A DNA stretch of 64,000 bases from Pseudomonadota bacterium (GTDB taxonomy: Bacteria > Desulfobacterota > Desulfarculia > Desulfarculales > Desulfarculaceae): positions 1 through 64,000 of the forward strand of contig JAHIQI010000003.1 of NCBI GenBank assembly GCA_018902755.1, given 5' to 3'. Every line of letters begins with the position of its first letter. Positions within the stretch are counted from its first letter, which is position 1. The position numbers and the translations under genes were made by a program. Below, piece after piece: positions 37,712 to 46,410 of the stretch. The notes under the pieces were generated by a model. The model had not been told where the DNA came from. It made no database searches and worked only from the letters and a program-made list of their open reading frames with translations.

Positions 37712-39255
37712 AGGCTACTCTCCTGGGCGCTCAGCCGGGGGCCGTGGGTTTTCAGGTACTCCAGACGGTTCAGTCCGTTGATATAGGCCTTGGCCGCGGC
37801 AACCAGGATGTCGGAATCAGAGCCCTTGCCCAGAACCACCAGACCATTTTCGCCCAATCTTACCGTCACTTCGCCCTGCGCGTCCAGCCCTCCGGTAATG
37901 GCGCTGATGGTGAAGCGCAGCAGCTTGGCCTTGGCCCCGGTGATTTTGGAGATGGTGTTGTACACCGCGTCCACCGGGCCGCTGCCCGAACCGAAGTCCT
38001 GCTTGAGCTCTTCGCAGTCGTGCAGGCGCACCGTGGCCGTGGGGACCGTGACCGTGCCGCTGACGATGTTCATGTAGTCCAGGCGCCAGCGCAGGGGTAT
38101 GCGCAGGATCTCGTCGGCGATGAGCGCCTCCAGGTCCTCGTTGAAGATCTCCTTCTTTTTGTCGGCCAGGCGCTTGAAGGCCTGGAAGAGCTTTTCCACG
38201 TTGTCGCGGTCCAGCTCGTAGCCCATGTCCTTGAGGCGGGCCTTGAGGGCGGCGCGGCCCGAATGCTTGCCCAGCACCAGGTTGTTCTGGCCGATGCCCA
38301 CTTCCTCGGGGGTCATGATCTCGTAGGTCAGCGGGTTCTTGAGCACGCCGTCCACGTGGATGCCCGACTCGTGGGCAAAGGCGTTGGCCCCCACGATGGC
38401 CTTGTTGGGCTGCACCGACACACCGGTGATCATGGAGACCAGGCGGCTGGCCGGGTAGATCTCCTGGCGGTTGATGTTGGTGGTCAGCCCCAGTTTCTTC
38501 TCGCGGGTGGCCAGCATCATCACCACCTCCTCCAGGGAGGCGTTGCCCGCCCGCTCGCCGATGCCGTTGATGCACACCTCCACCTGGCGCGCCCCGGCGT
38601 TGATGCCGGCCAGGCTGTTGGCCACGGCCAGACCCAGGTCGTCGTGGCAATGCACGCTCACCGTGGCCTTGTCCAGGCCGGGCACGTTCTCGTAAAGGTA
38701 CTTGATGCGCTCGGCGAACTCGTCGGGCAGGGCGTAGCCCACCGTGTCGGGGATGTTGATGGTGGTGGCTCCGGCGGCCAGGGCGGTAGTGATGGCCTGG
38801 GCCAGGAACTCCGGGTCCGAGCGCGAGGCGTCCTCGGCGCTGAACTCCACGTCGTCGCACAGGCTCGTGGCCAGGCCTACCCCGGAGGTGATCTCGGCCA
38901 GGGCCTGCTCGCGGCTGATCCTCAGCTTGTGCTCCAGGTGGATGTCGCTGGTGGCGATGAACACGTGGATGCGCTTTTTCTCGGCCGGTTTGATGGCTTC
39001 CCAGCAGGTGTTGATGTCGTCGTGGCCAGTGCGGGCCAGGCCGCAGATGATCGGCCCCTTGACCTGCTTGGCGATCTGGTTGACCGACTCGAAATCGCCG
39101 GGGCTGGAGGCGGGGAAGCCGACCTCGATGATGTCCACGCCAAGTTGCGCCAACTTTTGAGCCAGGCGCATTTTTTCCTCGATGTTCATGGAAGCGCCCG
39201 GCGACTGTTCGCCATCGCGCAGGGTAGTGTCGAAAATCTTTACCAGGTTGCTCAT
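37708..39255 (-). CDS. leuA: 2-isopropylmalate synthase LeuA
   Basis: LeuA condenses acetyl-CoA with 2-oxoisovalerate, the first step of leucine synthesis. The 515-residue product begins MSNLVKIFDTTLRDGEQSPG, the LeuA form, distinct from citramalate synthase. It has SVHCHDDLGLAVANSLAG (metal histidines) and ESGIHVDGVLKNPLTYE, and a full C-terminal regulatory domain, so leucine feedback is expected. The ATG at 39255 has GGGAG upstream. It leads leuA-leuC-leuD; leuB is not in the window. Confidence 0.97.
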   Translation of the reverse strand: MSNLVKIFDTTLRDGEQSPGASMNIEEKMRLAQKLAQLGVDIIEVGFPASSPGDFESVNQIAKQVKGPIICGLARTGHDDINTCWEAIKPAEKKRIHVFIATSDIHLEHKLRISREQALAEITSGVGLATSLCDDVEFSAEDASRSDPEFLAQAITTALAAGATTINIPDTVGYALPDEFAERIKYLYENVPGLDKATVSVHCHDDLGLAVANSLAGINAGARQVEVCINGIGERAGNASLEEVVMMLATREKKLGLTTNINRQEIYPASRLVSMITGVSVQPNKAIVGANAFAHESGIHVDGVLKNPLTYEIMTPEEVGIGQNNLVLGKHSGRAALKARLKDMGYELDRDNVEKLFQAFKRLADKKKEIFNEDLEALIADEILRIPLRWRLDYMNIVSGTVTVPTATVRLHDCEELKQDFGSGSGPVDAVYNTISKITGAKAKLLRFTISAITGGLDAQGEVTVRLGENGLVVLGKGSDSDILVAAAKAYINGLNRLEYLKTHGPRLSAQESSL

Positions 39256-39271
39256 TGCGGTATCTCCCATT

Positions 39272-39306
39272 AAAAAAACACACCGGTAACTGTCCCCGCC
39301 GGGACA
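39272..39306 (-). promoter_or_regulatory. leader hairpin with downstream T-run before leuA
   Basis: TGTCCC (39306-39301), loop GGCG, GGGACA (39296-39291) on the minus strand is a 6-bp stem; seven T (39278-39272) follow after a 12-base spacer, 16 bases before the leuA ATG. It could be a leaky terminator after pssA or part of leucine-linked attenuation. I found neither a leucine-rich leader peptide nor a T-box motif. Confidence 0.35.
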
Positions 39307-39359
39307 CATCACCAGAAATTGGGTGCACTGGGGTTATGTCTGGGTGGGGGACGGAAAGA

Positions 39360-40172
39360 CTAGGACAAGGGCAATCGGTCTTGTTCGGTGGTCTGGGTGT
39401 TGGCCAGCATGGCCTCTTGCTTGGCGGCCTTCTTCTTGGCCATGACGCGGGCGCCGAAGGGCCCGCCGACCACGTAGGAGGCCAGAATGATGAAGCCCAT
39501 GAATTGGGGCTGGATGGCGATGAGGATGAACAGCAGCAGCCCGGCCACCAGCCAGTTGAAGGACTTGAGCTTGGCCAGCCCCAGCTCCTTGAAGGAGAGG
39601 TAGGGGATATTGCTGACCATGAGGAAGCTCAGCACGAAAACGATGATGACCAGCAGCCAAGGCTCTAAGGGAGCGGGCCCCTTGAGCTCCAGCCACATGA
39701 GGATCATGGTGGAAACCAGGCTGGCCGCCCCCGGGATGGGCAGGCCCACGAAGTGGCTGGTGCCCACTTCCTCCACCTGGACGTTGAAGCGGGCCAGGCG
39801 CAGCGCGCCGCAGGCCACGAAAAGGAAGGCGGCCAGGTAGCCCAGGCGGCCCAGGGGCTGCAGGCCCCACATGAACACCAGGATGGCCGGGGCCACGCCG
39901 AAGGCCACCAGGTCGGACAGGGAGTCGTACTCCACTCCGAAGCGGCTTACGGTGTTGGTGGCTCGGGCCACCTTGCCGTCCAGGCCGTCAAAGACCAGGG
40001 AGGCCAGGATGGCCAGGCAGGCCAGCTGGTAATTGCCCTGGATGGCTTCCACCGCCGCGAAGAACCCAGAGAAGAGGCTGGCGGTGGTGAAGAGGTTGGG
40101 CAGGACGTAGATCCCCCGTCGCCACTGCTCGCGGCTTTTCCGTCGGCGGGAATTTCGGTTGCGTCGTGCCAT
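39360..40172 (-). CDS. pssA: CDP-diacylglycerol--serine O-phosphatidyltransferase
   Basis: PssA makes phosphatidylserine. The 270-residue product has a basic N-terminus (MARRNRNSRRRKSREQWRR), then PNLFTTASLFSGFFA and the CDP-alcohol phosphotransferase signature beginning FDGLDGKVARAT and ending EYDSLSDLVAFG, with several membrane spans afterward. Psd lies directly upstream (stop and start adjoin at 40172/40173), so serine lipid made here becomes phosphatidylethanolamine. Confidence 0.96.
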   Translation of the reverse strand: MARRNRNSRRRKSREQWRRGIYVLPNLFTTASLFSGFFAAVEAIQGNYQLACLAILASLVFDGLDGKVARATNTVSRFGVEYDSLSDLVAFGVAPAILVFMWGLQPLGRLGYLAAFLFVACGALRLARFNVQVEEVGTSHFVGLPIPGAASLVSTMILMWLELKGPAPLEPWLLVIIVFVLSFLMVSNIPYLSFKELGLAKLKSFNWLVAGLLLFILIAIQPQFMGFIILASYVVGGPFGARVMAKKKAAKQEAMLANTQTTEQDRLPLS

Positions 40173-40811
40173 CTAAACCTCTGCGATCACGCTTTCACCG
40201 GCCTTTACCCTTTGGCCGGGACTCACCTGGACCTTGGCGCTCATGGGCAGGTACAAGTCCAGTCTGGAGCCAAATCTAATCATACCGTACCGCTGACCGC
40301 GCTCTATTGCAACCCCTGGAGCGGTCCAGCATTCGATTCTTCGGGCCACCAGCCCGGCCACCTGGGTGACCACTATGGTGGCGCGGCGTCCGGCCAGCAC
40401 CAGGTCCACCCGCTCGTTGGCCGTGGGGGCCTCGGCGCGGTCGGCGGGCATGAAGCCGCCGGGGAGGTGGACCACCCTGCGCACCCGCCCGGCCATGGGG
40501 GCCCGGTTCACGTGCACATCGAAGATATTCATGAAAACCGACACCTGGCGCACCGGCCCGCCGGGCAGCTCGGGGTGGGTGGTCTCGGCCACCACCACCA
40601 CCTTGCCGTCGGCCGGGGAGATGATCGCCCCCGGCCCCGCCTCGCTGCGGCGGGGCGGATCGCGGAAAAAGTTGGCGATTATCAAGCTGATGGCCCATAA
40701 GGGCACCGCCAGCCACCATACGCCCAGGGCGCTGGCCACCGCGGCCAAAACGACCGCCGAGGCCAGGTAGGGCCAGCCTTGCCGGGCCAGGGGGAACTTG
40801 TCCATGATCAA
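40173..40811 (-). CDS. psd: phosphatidylserine decarboxylase, short form
   Basis: Psd decarboxylates phosphatidylserine to phosphatidylethanolamine using a pyruvoyl cofactor from self-cleavage. The 212-residue product has two N-terminal hydrophobic stretches, ISPADGKVVVVAE, NIFDVHVNRAP and the cleavage site RFGSRLDLY (Gly181-Ser182). Length fits the short archaeal/delta type. It precedes pssA with no gap. A second Met at residue 3 is an alternative start. Confidence 0.96.
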   Translation of the reverse strand: MIMDKFPLARQGWPYLASAVVLAAVASALGVWWLAVPLWAISLIIANFFRDPPRRSEAGPGAIISPADGKVVVVAETTHPELPGGPVRQVSVFMNIFDVHVNRAPMAGRVRRVVHLPGGFMPADRAEAPTANERVDLVLAGRRATIVVTQVAGLVARRIECWTAPGVAIERGQRYGMIRFGSRLDLYLPMSAKVQVSPGQRVKAGESVIAEV

Positions 40812-40821
40812 TGCCTTAGGC

Positions 40822-41046
40822 TTAAGCGCCGCGCAGCGTGGTCAAAATCTGCTCGATGCGGTCGCGCCCGGCCAGTTTGAGCTTTTGCAAGCGCTTGCGC
40901 TCGATCTGCTCCTCGGTGGACAGGTACAGGCGCTGGTTCATGTCGTCCAGCTTTTTTTCCATCTCCAGGTGCTCGGCCCAAAGTTTGGCCAGCTCGGGGT
41001 CGTTGTCCAGGTTGGCCTGGATAAGCTCCATATCAGAGGGGTCCAT
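40822..41046 (-). CDS. DUF465/YdcH-type small coiled protein
   Basis: A 74-residue protein MDPSDMELIQANLDNDPELAKL then a strongly helical, charged segment (EHLEMEKKLDDMNQR, EEQIERKRLQKLKLAGRD). The pattern of an N-terminal short helix followed by a long basic-acidic helix with KRLQKLKL matches DUF465/YdcH proteins, whose role is unknown. The start at 41046 has GAGG upstream; upstream frame overlaps the SIMPL gene region and is not used. It is followed by psd after 10 bases. Confidence 0.8.
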   Translation of the reverse strand: MDPSDMELIQANLDNDPELAKLWAEHLEMEKKLDDMNQRLYLSTEEQIERKRLQKLKLAGRDRIEQILTTLRGA

Positions 41047-41077
41047 AATCTTTATCCTCACTCGCGGTAAAAGATGT

Positions 41078-41794
41078 TTATTCTGCAACACCCGGCGCGG
41101 CTGGCAAAAGGGCGAAAACACAGTTCACCTCGGCGCGCACCTGGACCTCATTGGGCTGCAAGGGGGTGGCGGCCATGGCCTTGGCCAGGGTTCGGTTCAT
41201 TACGGGTGGGGAATCTTCCGCGCCGGCCACCCTGATCTTTAATACCGGGCCCAGGCGCATGCCCGCGGCCCGGGCCAACACCTGGGCCCTGGCCTTGGCG
41301 TCGGCAAAAGCGGCGGCCAGGGCCTTGAGTCCCGCCGCCTTGGAGTCGGACAGCTGCCACTCCGGTCCGGATACCGAGTTGGCCCCTGCGGCCACCGCCG
41401 CGTCCAGCAAACCGGCCAGGGCCAGGGGATCGCGGCTGATAACCCGCATTTCGTGGTTGGCCTTGTAACCGGTGGTGATGTTTTGCTTTTTGTCCTTGTC
41501 CCAGGTGGTCAGGGGACGCAGCCAGTATCCGGCGGTCTCCAGACGGCCCTTTTGGCCCAGCATCTTTTTCAGGGCATCCACCACCTTTTGCATGGCGGAG
41601 CCGTTGGCCTGGGACGCCTGGGCGGCGGTCAGGGCCTCGGTGGTCACCCCCACGGTGATGACCCCCTCCTCGGGGGCCAGGTTCAGGGTGGCCTGGCCGT
41701 TGACGATGATGCTGGATACGGGTTCTTGGGCCAGGGCGACACAGGGTAGCCAAAGGCCCAACAGGACCATGGTAAGAATCAACCACCGGCGCAT
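41078..41794 (-). CDS. secreted SIMPL-domain (DUF541) protein
   Basis: The 238-residue product starts with a signal peptide (MRRWLILTMVLLGLWLP, cleavage near ALA-QE), then the SIMPL pattern SSIIVNGQATLNLAPEEGVI, AMQKVVDALKKM, TGYKANHEMRVI, and the C-terminal DAKARAQVLARAAGMRLGPV. SIMPL proteins are periplasmic or outer-membrane-associated with unclear roles. An extended -10 promoter precedes it at 41821-41829. It is upstream of the DUF465, psd and pssA genes. Confidence 0.93.
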   Translation of the reverse strand: MRRWLILTMVLLGLWLPCVALAQEPVSSIIVNGQATLNLAPEEGVITVGVTTEALTAAQASQANGSAMQKVVDALKKMLGQKGRLETAGYWLRPLTTWDKDKKQNITTGYKANHEMRVISRDPLALAGLLDAAVAAGANSVSGPEWQLSDSKAAGLKALAAAFADAKARAQVLARAAGMRLGPVLKIRVAGAEDSPPVMNRTLAKAMAATPLQPNEVQVRAEVNCVFALLPAAPGVAE

Positions 41795-41820
41795 GTAAGT
41801 TCCTCCTCGGATGCAAAAGC

Positions 41821-41829
41821 ATTATAGCA
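41821..41829 (-). promoter_or_regulatory. extended -10 promoter of the SIMPL gene
   Basis: On the minus strand TGC followed by a perfect TATAAT (41826-41821), i.e. TGCTATAAT. The -35 region is weak, which extended -10 promoters tolerate. It lies between the tsaB stop and the SIMPL start. Confidence 0.7.
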
Positions 41830-41844
41830 CGGGAGGAGCGAGCT

Positions 41845-42543
41845 TCACTGCACTAGACGGTAATCATCCAAAGGCAGGCCGAAGCGCACTTCCGCCTCCG
41901 AGGGGCGGCAGTATCGGGGGCGTAGCTGGTGGGGGGCCAGGCCCTTGCCCTGGGCCAGGCGGCGGGCCCCGAGGAGGGCCAAAAGGCCGGGGCTGGGCTG
42001 ACCCAGCGACTCCGGGGCCAACTCCAGGCCGGGGGCCAAATCTTCAGGGCCGAGTAGGCGCGCGCCGGGGCCCAGCAGCAGGGCCGGTGGCTCCAGCATG
42101 GGGCGTAAGCGTTCGGGAGTTATGGCCATATCCGCCTCGCGGCGCTCAAAGGCCCCGCCGTCCTGGTCGAAACAGGCGGCGTAGATGAGGTCCCGCCGGG
42201 CGTCGGCCAAAACCCACAGGGTGCGGCGTCCCGCCGGGGCGCCCTCGGCCAGCAGGCGCAGGCTGGACACCCCGGCCACCGGCAGGTTCAGGCCCAGGGC
42301 CAGGCCTTGGGCAGTGGCCAGGGCCACGCGCAGGCCGGTGAAAAATCCGGGGCCGATGGTCACGGCCAGCCCGGTGAGGTCTTTCGGGGAGGCTCCGGCC
42401 TGGGTCATGACCTCCTGGATGGCGGGCAACAGGCGTCGGCTGGAGCCGGGGCCGGGCTCCAAGAGGGCCTGGGCCAGCACCTTGCCCCCATGGGCCAGAG
42501 CCGCACCCCCGCCGCTCAGGCAGGTATCCAGGGCCAGGATCAC
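41845..42543 (-). CDS. tsaB: tRNA threonylcarbamoyl-adenosine biosynthesis protein TsaB
   Basis: TsaB scaffolds TsaD in the t6A37 modification of ANN-reading tRNAs. The 232-residue product begins with an ASKHA nucleotide-binding pattern MILALDTCLSGGGAALA, then GLAVTIGPGFFTGLRVALAT, the TsaB signature. TsaD, TsaE and TsaC are not here. It sits at the end of the rpsB-to-rseP operon, 10 bases after rseP. Confidence 0.95.
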   Translation of the reverse strand: MILALDTCLSGGGAALAHGGKVLAQALLEPGPGSSRRLLPAIQEVMTQAGASPKDLTGLAVTIGPGFFTGLRVALATAQGLALGLNLPVAGVSSLRLLAEGAPAGRRTLWVLADARRDLIYAACFDQDGGAFERREADMAITPERLRPMLEPPALLLGPGARLLGPEDLAPGLELAPESLGQPSPGLLALLGARRLAQGKGLAPHQLRPRYCRPSEAEVRFGLPLDDYRLVQ

Positions 42544-42553
42544 CGCCGCAACC

Positions 42554-43624
42554 CTACTGGGCGTAAGCGCCCAAGAGGCGGGCGATGTCGTTGTAGAAGA
42601 TGAAAACCATCAGCAGGATGAGGAGCACCATGCCCACCTGCTGGGCCTTTTCCCGGGTGGCCAGCGACACCGGGCGGCGGGTGACGGCCTCGAACAGGAA
42701 AAAGAAGATGTGGCCGCCGTCCAGGGCGGGTATGGGCAACAGGTTCAAGATGGCCAGGTTCACCGAGATCAGGGCGGCCAGGTCCAGCAGGGGGGCCAGG
42801 CCGTGGGCCGCCGCCTCGCTGGCCACCTGGGCGATCATGATGGGTCCACCCAGGTTTTCCACCGAGACCTTGGCCTGGATGATCTTGACCACGCTCATGA
42901 TGATCAGCTCGCCGGCCCAGTAGGTTTTGCGGAAGGCAATAGTGGTGGCCTCCCAAAGGCTGACCGGGCGGCTGACCGTTTCTGGGCTGGCGGCTATGCC
43001 CACCCGGAACACCTGGTGCTTTTCACCAAAGATGTCGGTGACTTCCTCTTGGCGAGGGATTATGGTCAGGTCCTTCCGGCTGCCGCCCCGCTCCAGGGTG
43101 ATTTTCAGGGGCTTGCCGGCGCTCTTCTGGATGGCCCGGACCATGTCGCCCCAGTCGGCGGTGGCCTGGCCGTTGATGGCTAGGACCTTGTCGCCCTTTT
43201 GCACCCCCGCGGCCAGGGCCGGGGAGTTGGGAATCACCCCGCCCACCTGGGTGGTGATGGTGGGCAGGCCCCAGATGAGCAGCACTCCGAAATAGACGAT
43301 CAGGGCGAAGGCGATGTTGGACAGGGGGCCGGAGGCCACGATGGCCAGACGCCAGCCCACCGGCTTGTTGGCAAAGGATTGGGCTTCCTCTTCCGGAGAA
43401 ACCTCGTCGTTGGGGTTCTCGCCCACCATGCGCACGAAGCCGCCCAAGGGGATGGCCGAGAGGCGGTAGTCGGTCTCGCCCTTTTTGAAGCCGAGCAGGC
43501 GCGGGCCGAAGCCCAGGCTGAAGACCTTGACCCCCACCCCGGCCTTCTTGGCCACCAGGAAGTGGCCCAACTCGTGCACGAAAATCAGGATGCCCAGAAC
43601 TATGATGGCGCTAACCAGGGTCAC
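42554..43624 (-). CDS. rseP: RIP site-2 zinc metalloprotease RseP
   Basis: RseP cleaves membrane substrates such as anti-sigma factors within the bilayer. The 356-residue product has HELGH (18-22) in the first membrane span, a central PDZ domain (VGGVIPNSPALAAGVQKGD) and the late NLLPIPALDGG motif in a hydrophobic segment. One PDZ domain is visible where E. coli has two. The GTG start overlaps dxr by 4 bases (GTGA), the standard dxr-rseP pair. Confidence 0.96.
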   Translation of the reverse strand: MTLVSAIIVLGILIFVHELGHFLVAKKAGVGVKVFSLGFGPRLLGFKKGETDYRLSAIPLGGFVRMVGENPNDEVSPEEEAQSFANKPVGWRLAIVASGPLSNIAFALIVYFGVLLIWGLPTITTQVGGVIPNSPALAAGVQKGDKVLAINGQATADWGDMVRAIQKSAGKPLKITLERGGSRKDLTIIPRQEEVTDIFGEKHQVFRVGIAASPETVSRPVSLWEATTIAFRKTYWAGELIIMSVVKIIQAKVSVENLGGPIMIAQVASEAAAHGLAPLLDLAALISVNLAILNLLPIPALDGGHIFFFLFEAVTRRPVSLATREKAQQVGMVLLILLMVFIFYNDIARLLGAYAQ

Positions 43625-44796
43625 GCGGCTCCTCCATGGGACTCGGCCCAGGCGCGGGCCTGGGTCCGGGCCCAGCGGTCGGCCTCCAGGACGGCGGCCA
43701 CGCTGGGTAGGGAATGGGTCTGGTGCTCGTCCAGTACCGCGCGGACGCAGGCGGTGATTTGGCCATAGGTCAGGCTGCCCCGAAGGAACAGGCCCACCGC
43801 AACCTCGTTGGCCGCGTTCATCACCGCCGGGGCGCTGCCTCCCTCGCGCCCGGCCGCGAAGGCCAGGCTCAGGGCCGGGAAGCGCTCCAGGTCCGGCTCC
43901 TCGAAGCTGAGGCGGGCCACCTGGGCCAGGTTAAGCTGGGGCATGTCCAGGGCCAGGCGCTGGGGATGGGCCAGGGCGAAGGCGATGGGGGTCTTCATGT
44001 CCGGCAGGCCCAGTTGGGCCAGGAAAGAGCCGTCCACGTACTCCACCAGGGAGTGCACCACCGACTGGGGATGGATCACCACCTTGATGTCGTCGTAGCC
44101 CCGGCCGAAGAGCCAGTGGGCCTCGATGACCTCCAGGCCCTTGTTCATCAGGGTGGCCGAGTCAATGGTGATCTTGGGGCCCATGGACCAGGTGGGATGG
44201 GCCAGGGCCATCTCCGGGGTCACTCCGGCCAGCTGCTCCTTGGTGAAGCTCCAGAAGGGGCCGCCGCTGGCGGTTAGCCACAGGCGGCGCACCCCGGCTG
44301 GGTCGTTGCCCATGAGCGACTGGTAGATGGCCGAGTGCTCGGAGTCCACCGGCACGATGGCCGAGCCGCTTTCCCGGGCCGCGGCCATGACCAGCTCGCC
44401 GGCGGCCACCAAGGTCTCCTTGTTGGCCAGGGCCACGTCGATGCCCGCCTTGATGGCCGCGTAGGTGGGCAAAAGCCCGGCCGCGCCCACCATGGCGCTG
44501 AGCACCATGTCCGCCCCGGCCCCAGCCGCGGCTTGCAGATAGCCTTGGGGGCCGTAGACCACCTCGGCCTTTAGGCCGGGAGGCAACAAAGTCTTGAGCT
44601 TGTCGGCCGCCTCTTTGTCCAGCACGGCCAGTATCCGGGGCTGGAACAGGGCGGCTTGGCGGGCCAACTCCTCCACCGAACGGGCGGCGGCCAAGCTGAC
44701 CACGGGGAAGCGCTCGCGGTGGGCGGCCACCACCTCCAGGGTGCTTTTGCCGATGGAGCCGGTGGAGCCCAGTATGGCCAGCTTCTTTACGCCCAC
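43621..44796 (-). CDS. dxr: 1-deoxy-D-xylulose 5-phosphate reductoisomerase Dxr
   Basis: Dxr makes methylerythritol phosphate for isoprenoids. The 391-residue product has VKKLAILGSTGSIGKSTLEV, then VPVDSEHSAIYQSL, LTASGGPFW and MGPKITIDSATLMNKGLEVI, all Dxr landmarks. The GTG at 44796 lies inside the cdsA end (10-base overlap) with GAGGAT upstream; a much longer upstream frame has no homologous content. The product feeds undecaprenyl phosphate through UppS in the same operon. Confidence 0.97.
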   Translation of the reverse strand: MGVKKLAILGSTGSIGKSTLEVVAAHRERFPVVSLAAARSVEELARQAALFQPRILAVLDKEAADKLKTLLPPGLKAEVVYGPQGYLQAAAGAGADMVLSAMVGAAGLLPTYAAIKAGIDVALANKETLVAAGELVMAAARESGSAIVPVDSEHSAIYQSLMGNDPAGVRRLWLTASGGPFWSFTKEQLAGVTPEMALAHPTWSMGPKITIDSATLMNKGLEVIEAHWLFGRGYDDIKVVIHPQSVVHSLVEYVDGSFLAQLGLPDMKTPIAFALAHPQRLALDMPQLNLAQVARLSFEEPDLERFPALSLAFAAGREGGSAPAVMNAANEVAVGLFLRGSLTYGQITACVRAVLDEHQTHSLPSVAAVLEADRWARTQARAWAESHGGAA

Positions 44797-45617
44797 AGCA
44801 GCATCCTCAGCAGCAAAAAGGCGGCGGCGCCCACCAGGATTCCGTCCACCCGGTCCAGCACCCCGCCATGGCCGGGGAGTATGGTGCCCGAGTCCTTGAC
44901 CCCGGCGGCGCGCTTGAGGGCCGACTCCAACAGGTCGCCGCCCACGCTGACCAGGGCCAGCACCAGGCCCAGCAGGGCGCCCGCGCCCACGCTGGTGTCG
45001 GCCATCCACAGCCCGGCGAAGATGGCCCCCAGGACCGCCGAGGCGGCCGCGCCTCCGGCCACGCCCTCGATGGTCTTGCCGGGGCTGATGGAGGGGGCCA
45101 GCTTGCGCTTGCCCCACATGTGGCCCGCGAAGTAAGCCCCGACGTCGGCGGCGATGACCACGAATATGGAGAAAATCAGCAGCACCCGCCCGCCGGGCAA
45201 CCCGGCCAGGACCACCAGGCCCGCGAACAGGCCGCCCACGTACACCAGGCCCCAGGAGCGCTTGGTGGCGTTCTCCCAGGAGATGCCCAGGTCGAAGCCG
45301 GTGAGGGCGGTGATGAGGCAAATGGCGGCCACCGAAAGCATCAGGGCGGCCAGGGCCGCCGTGCCTCCGGCCAGCCCGGCCAGGGCGGTGAGCCCAGCCA
45401 GGGCCACCCCGGCGATGGCCGCCGGGTTCCAGGAGCCGGGCAGGGCCATGCGGGTGTACTCGTGCATGCCCAGGCAGGCCACTCCGGCGATGAGCAGGCC
45501 CAGGACCCACGGGGGGGCGAAGATGATGAGCAGCAGGACCCCGGCGGCCAGGGGGAGGCCGGTGGCCGCGCGCACGGCCAGGGTTTCCATGGTCCGGCGG
45601 CGGGTGGGCTCGCTCAA
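44787..45617 (-). CDS. cdsA: phosphatidate cytidylyltransferase CdsA
   Basis: CdsA makes CDP-diacylglycerol, the substrate of PssA. The 276-residue product is a polytopic membrane protein ending in the CDP-transferase signature from SALKRAAGVKDSG to HGGVLDRVDGIL. The TTG start at 45617 overlaps the uppS stop (TTGA) with GGGAG upstream; the ATG at 45590 (METLAVRA) is an alternative nine codons in. It is embedded between uppS and dxr. Confidence 0.95.
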   Translation of the reverse strand: MSEPTRRRTMETLAVRAATGLPLAAGVLLLIIFAPPWVLGLLIAGVACLGMHEYTRMALPGSWNPAAIAGVALAGLTALAGLAGGTAALAALMLSVAAICLITALTGFDLGISWENATKRSWGLVYVGGLFAGLVVLAGLPGGRVLLIFSIFVVIAADVGAYFAGHMWGKRKLAPSISPGKTIEGVAGGAAASAVLGAIFAGLWMADTSVGAGALLGLVLALVSVGGDLLESALKRAAGVKDSGTILPGHGGVLDRVDGILVGAAAFLLLRMLLWA

Positions 45618-46387
45618 GCGTCGTCTCCCTTTAGCTGCTCCCCGGTCTGGCCGAAGCGGCGCTCGCGCCCTCCGAAGGCCATCAGGGCCTTGGCCAGCTC
45701 CTCCTCGCGGAAGTCGGGCCAATAGGTGTCGGTGAAATAAAACTCGGCATAGGCGATCTGCCACAGCAGGAAGTTGCTCACCCTGAGCTCGCCGCTGGTG
45801 CGGATCAAGAGGTCCACCTGGGGCAGGCCCACGGTGTAGAGTTCGTTTTCCAGCTCGGCCTCGCCGATATCATCGGGGCTCAGCTTCCCGGCCACGGCCT
45901 TGACGGCCAGACGCCGGGCGGCGCGCACCAATTCCTGGCGTCCGCCGTAGGACAGGGCCAGGTTGAGCACCATGTGCTCCCCCTGGGCGGTGTCGGCCAT
46001 GATCTGTTCCAGAAGCTGGCGGGTCTTGGCGGGCAGGCGCTCGACGCTGCCGCTGGCCCGAAGGCGAATGCCCCGGTCGATCATCTCCTGGCGCTCGCTT
46101 TTCAAGAAGCGGCCCAGCAGGCGCATCAAAGCTTCGACCTCGGCCTTGGGGCGGGCCCAGTTTTCTTCGCTGAAGGCGTAGAGGGTGAGGGCCTCCAGGC
46201 CCAGCTTGCGGCAGGAGCGGACCACCACCCGCACGCTCTCGGCCCCTTCTTCGTGGCCGCGCACCCTGCGCCAGCCCTTGGACTTGGCCCAGCGGCCGTT
46301 GCCGTCCATTATCACCGCCAAGTGGCGGGGCAGGGCGGAGGTGTCCAGCCGGTCGAGTGGGGAGGTCTCTGGGGAGGTCGATGCCAT
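45614..46387 (-). CDS. uppS: undecaprenyl diphosphate synthase UppS
   Basis: UppS makes the C55 lipid carrier precursor for peptidoglycan and LPS. The 257-residue product has HLAVIMDGNGRWAKSKGWRR (catalytic Asp in MDGNGRWA), YAFSEENWARP and LLIRTSGELRVSNFLLWQ, the standard cis-prenyltransferase motifs. The first 20 residues are non-conserved. It lies 23 bases after frr. Confidence 0.97.
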   Translation of the reverse strand: MASTSPETSPLDRLDTSALPRHLAVIMDGNGRWAKSKGWRRVRGHEEGAESVRVVVRSCRKLGLEALTLYAFSEENWARPKAEVEALMRLLGRFLKSERQEMIDRGIRLRASGSVERLPAKTRQLLEQIMADTAQGEHMVLNLALSYGGRQELVRAARRLAVKAVAGKLSPDDIGEAELENELYTVGLPQVDLLIRTSGELRVSNFLLWQIAYAEFYFTDTYWPDFREEELAKALMAFGGRERRFGQTGEQLKGDDA

Positions 46388-46410
46388 GGAAACCGTTTAG
46401 GCCCCGGGGC

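Noticed and set aside
39256..39359. T-box or leucine attenuator upstream of leuA
   Set aside because: The gap is only 104 bases, there is no GGTGGNACC-type motif and no leucine-rich leader peptide. Only a hairpin with a distant T-run is seen.
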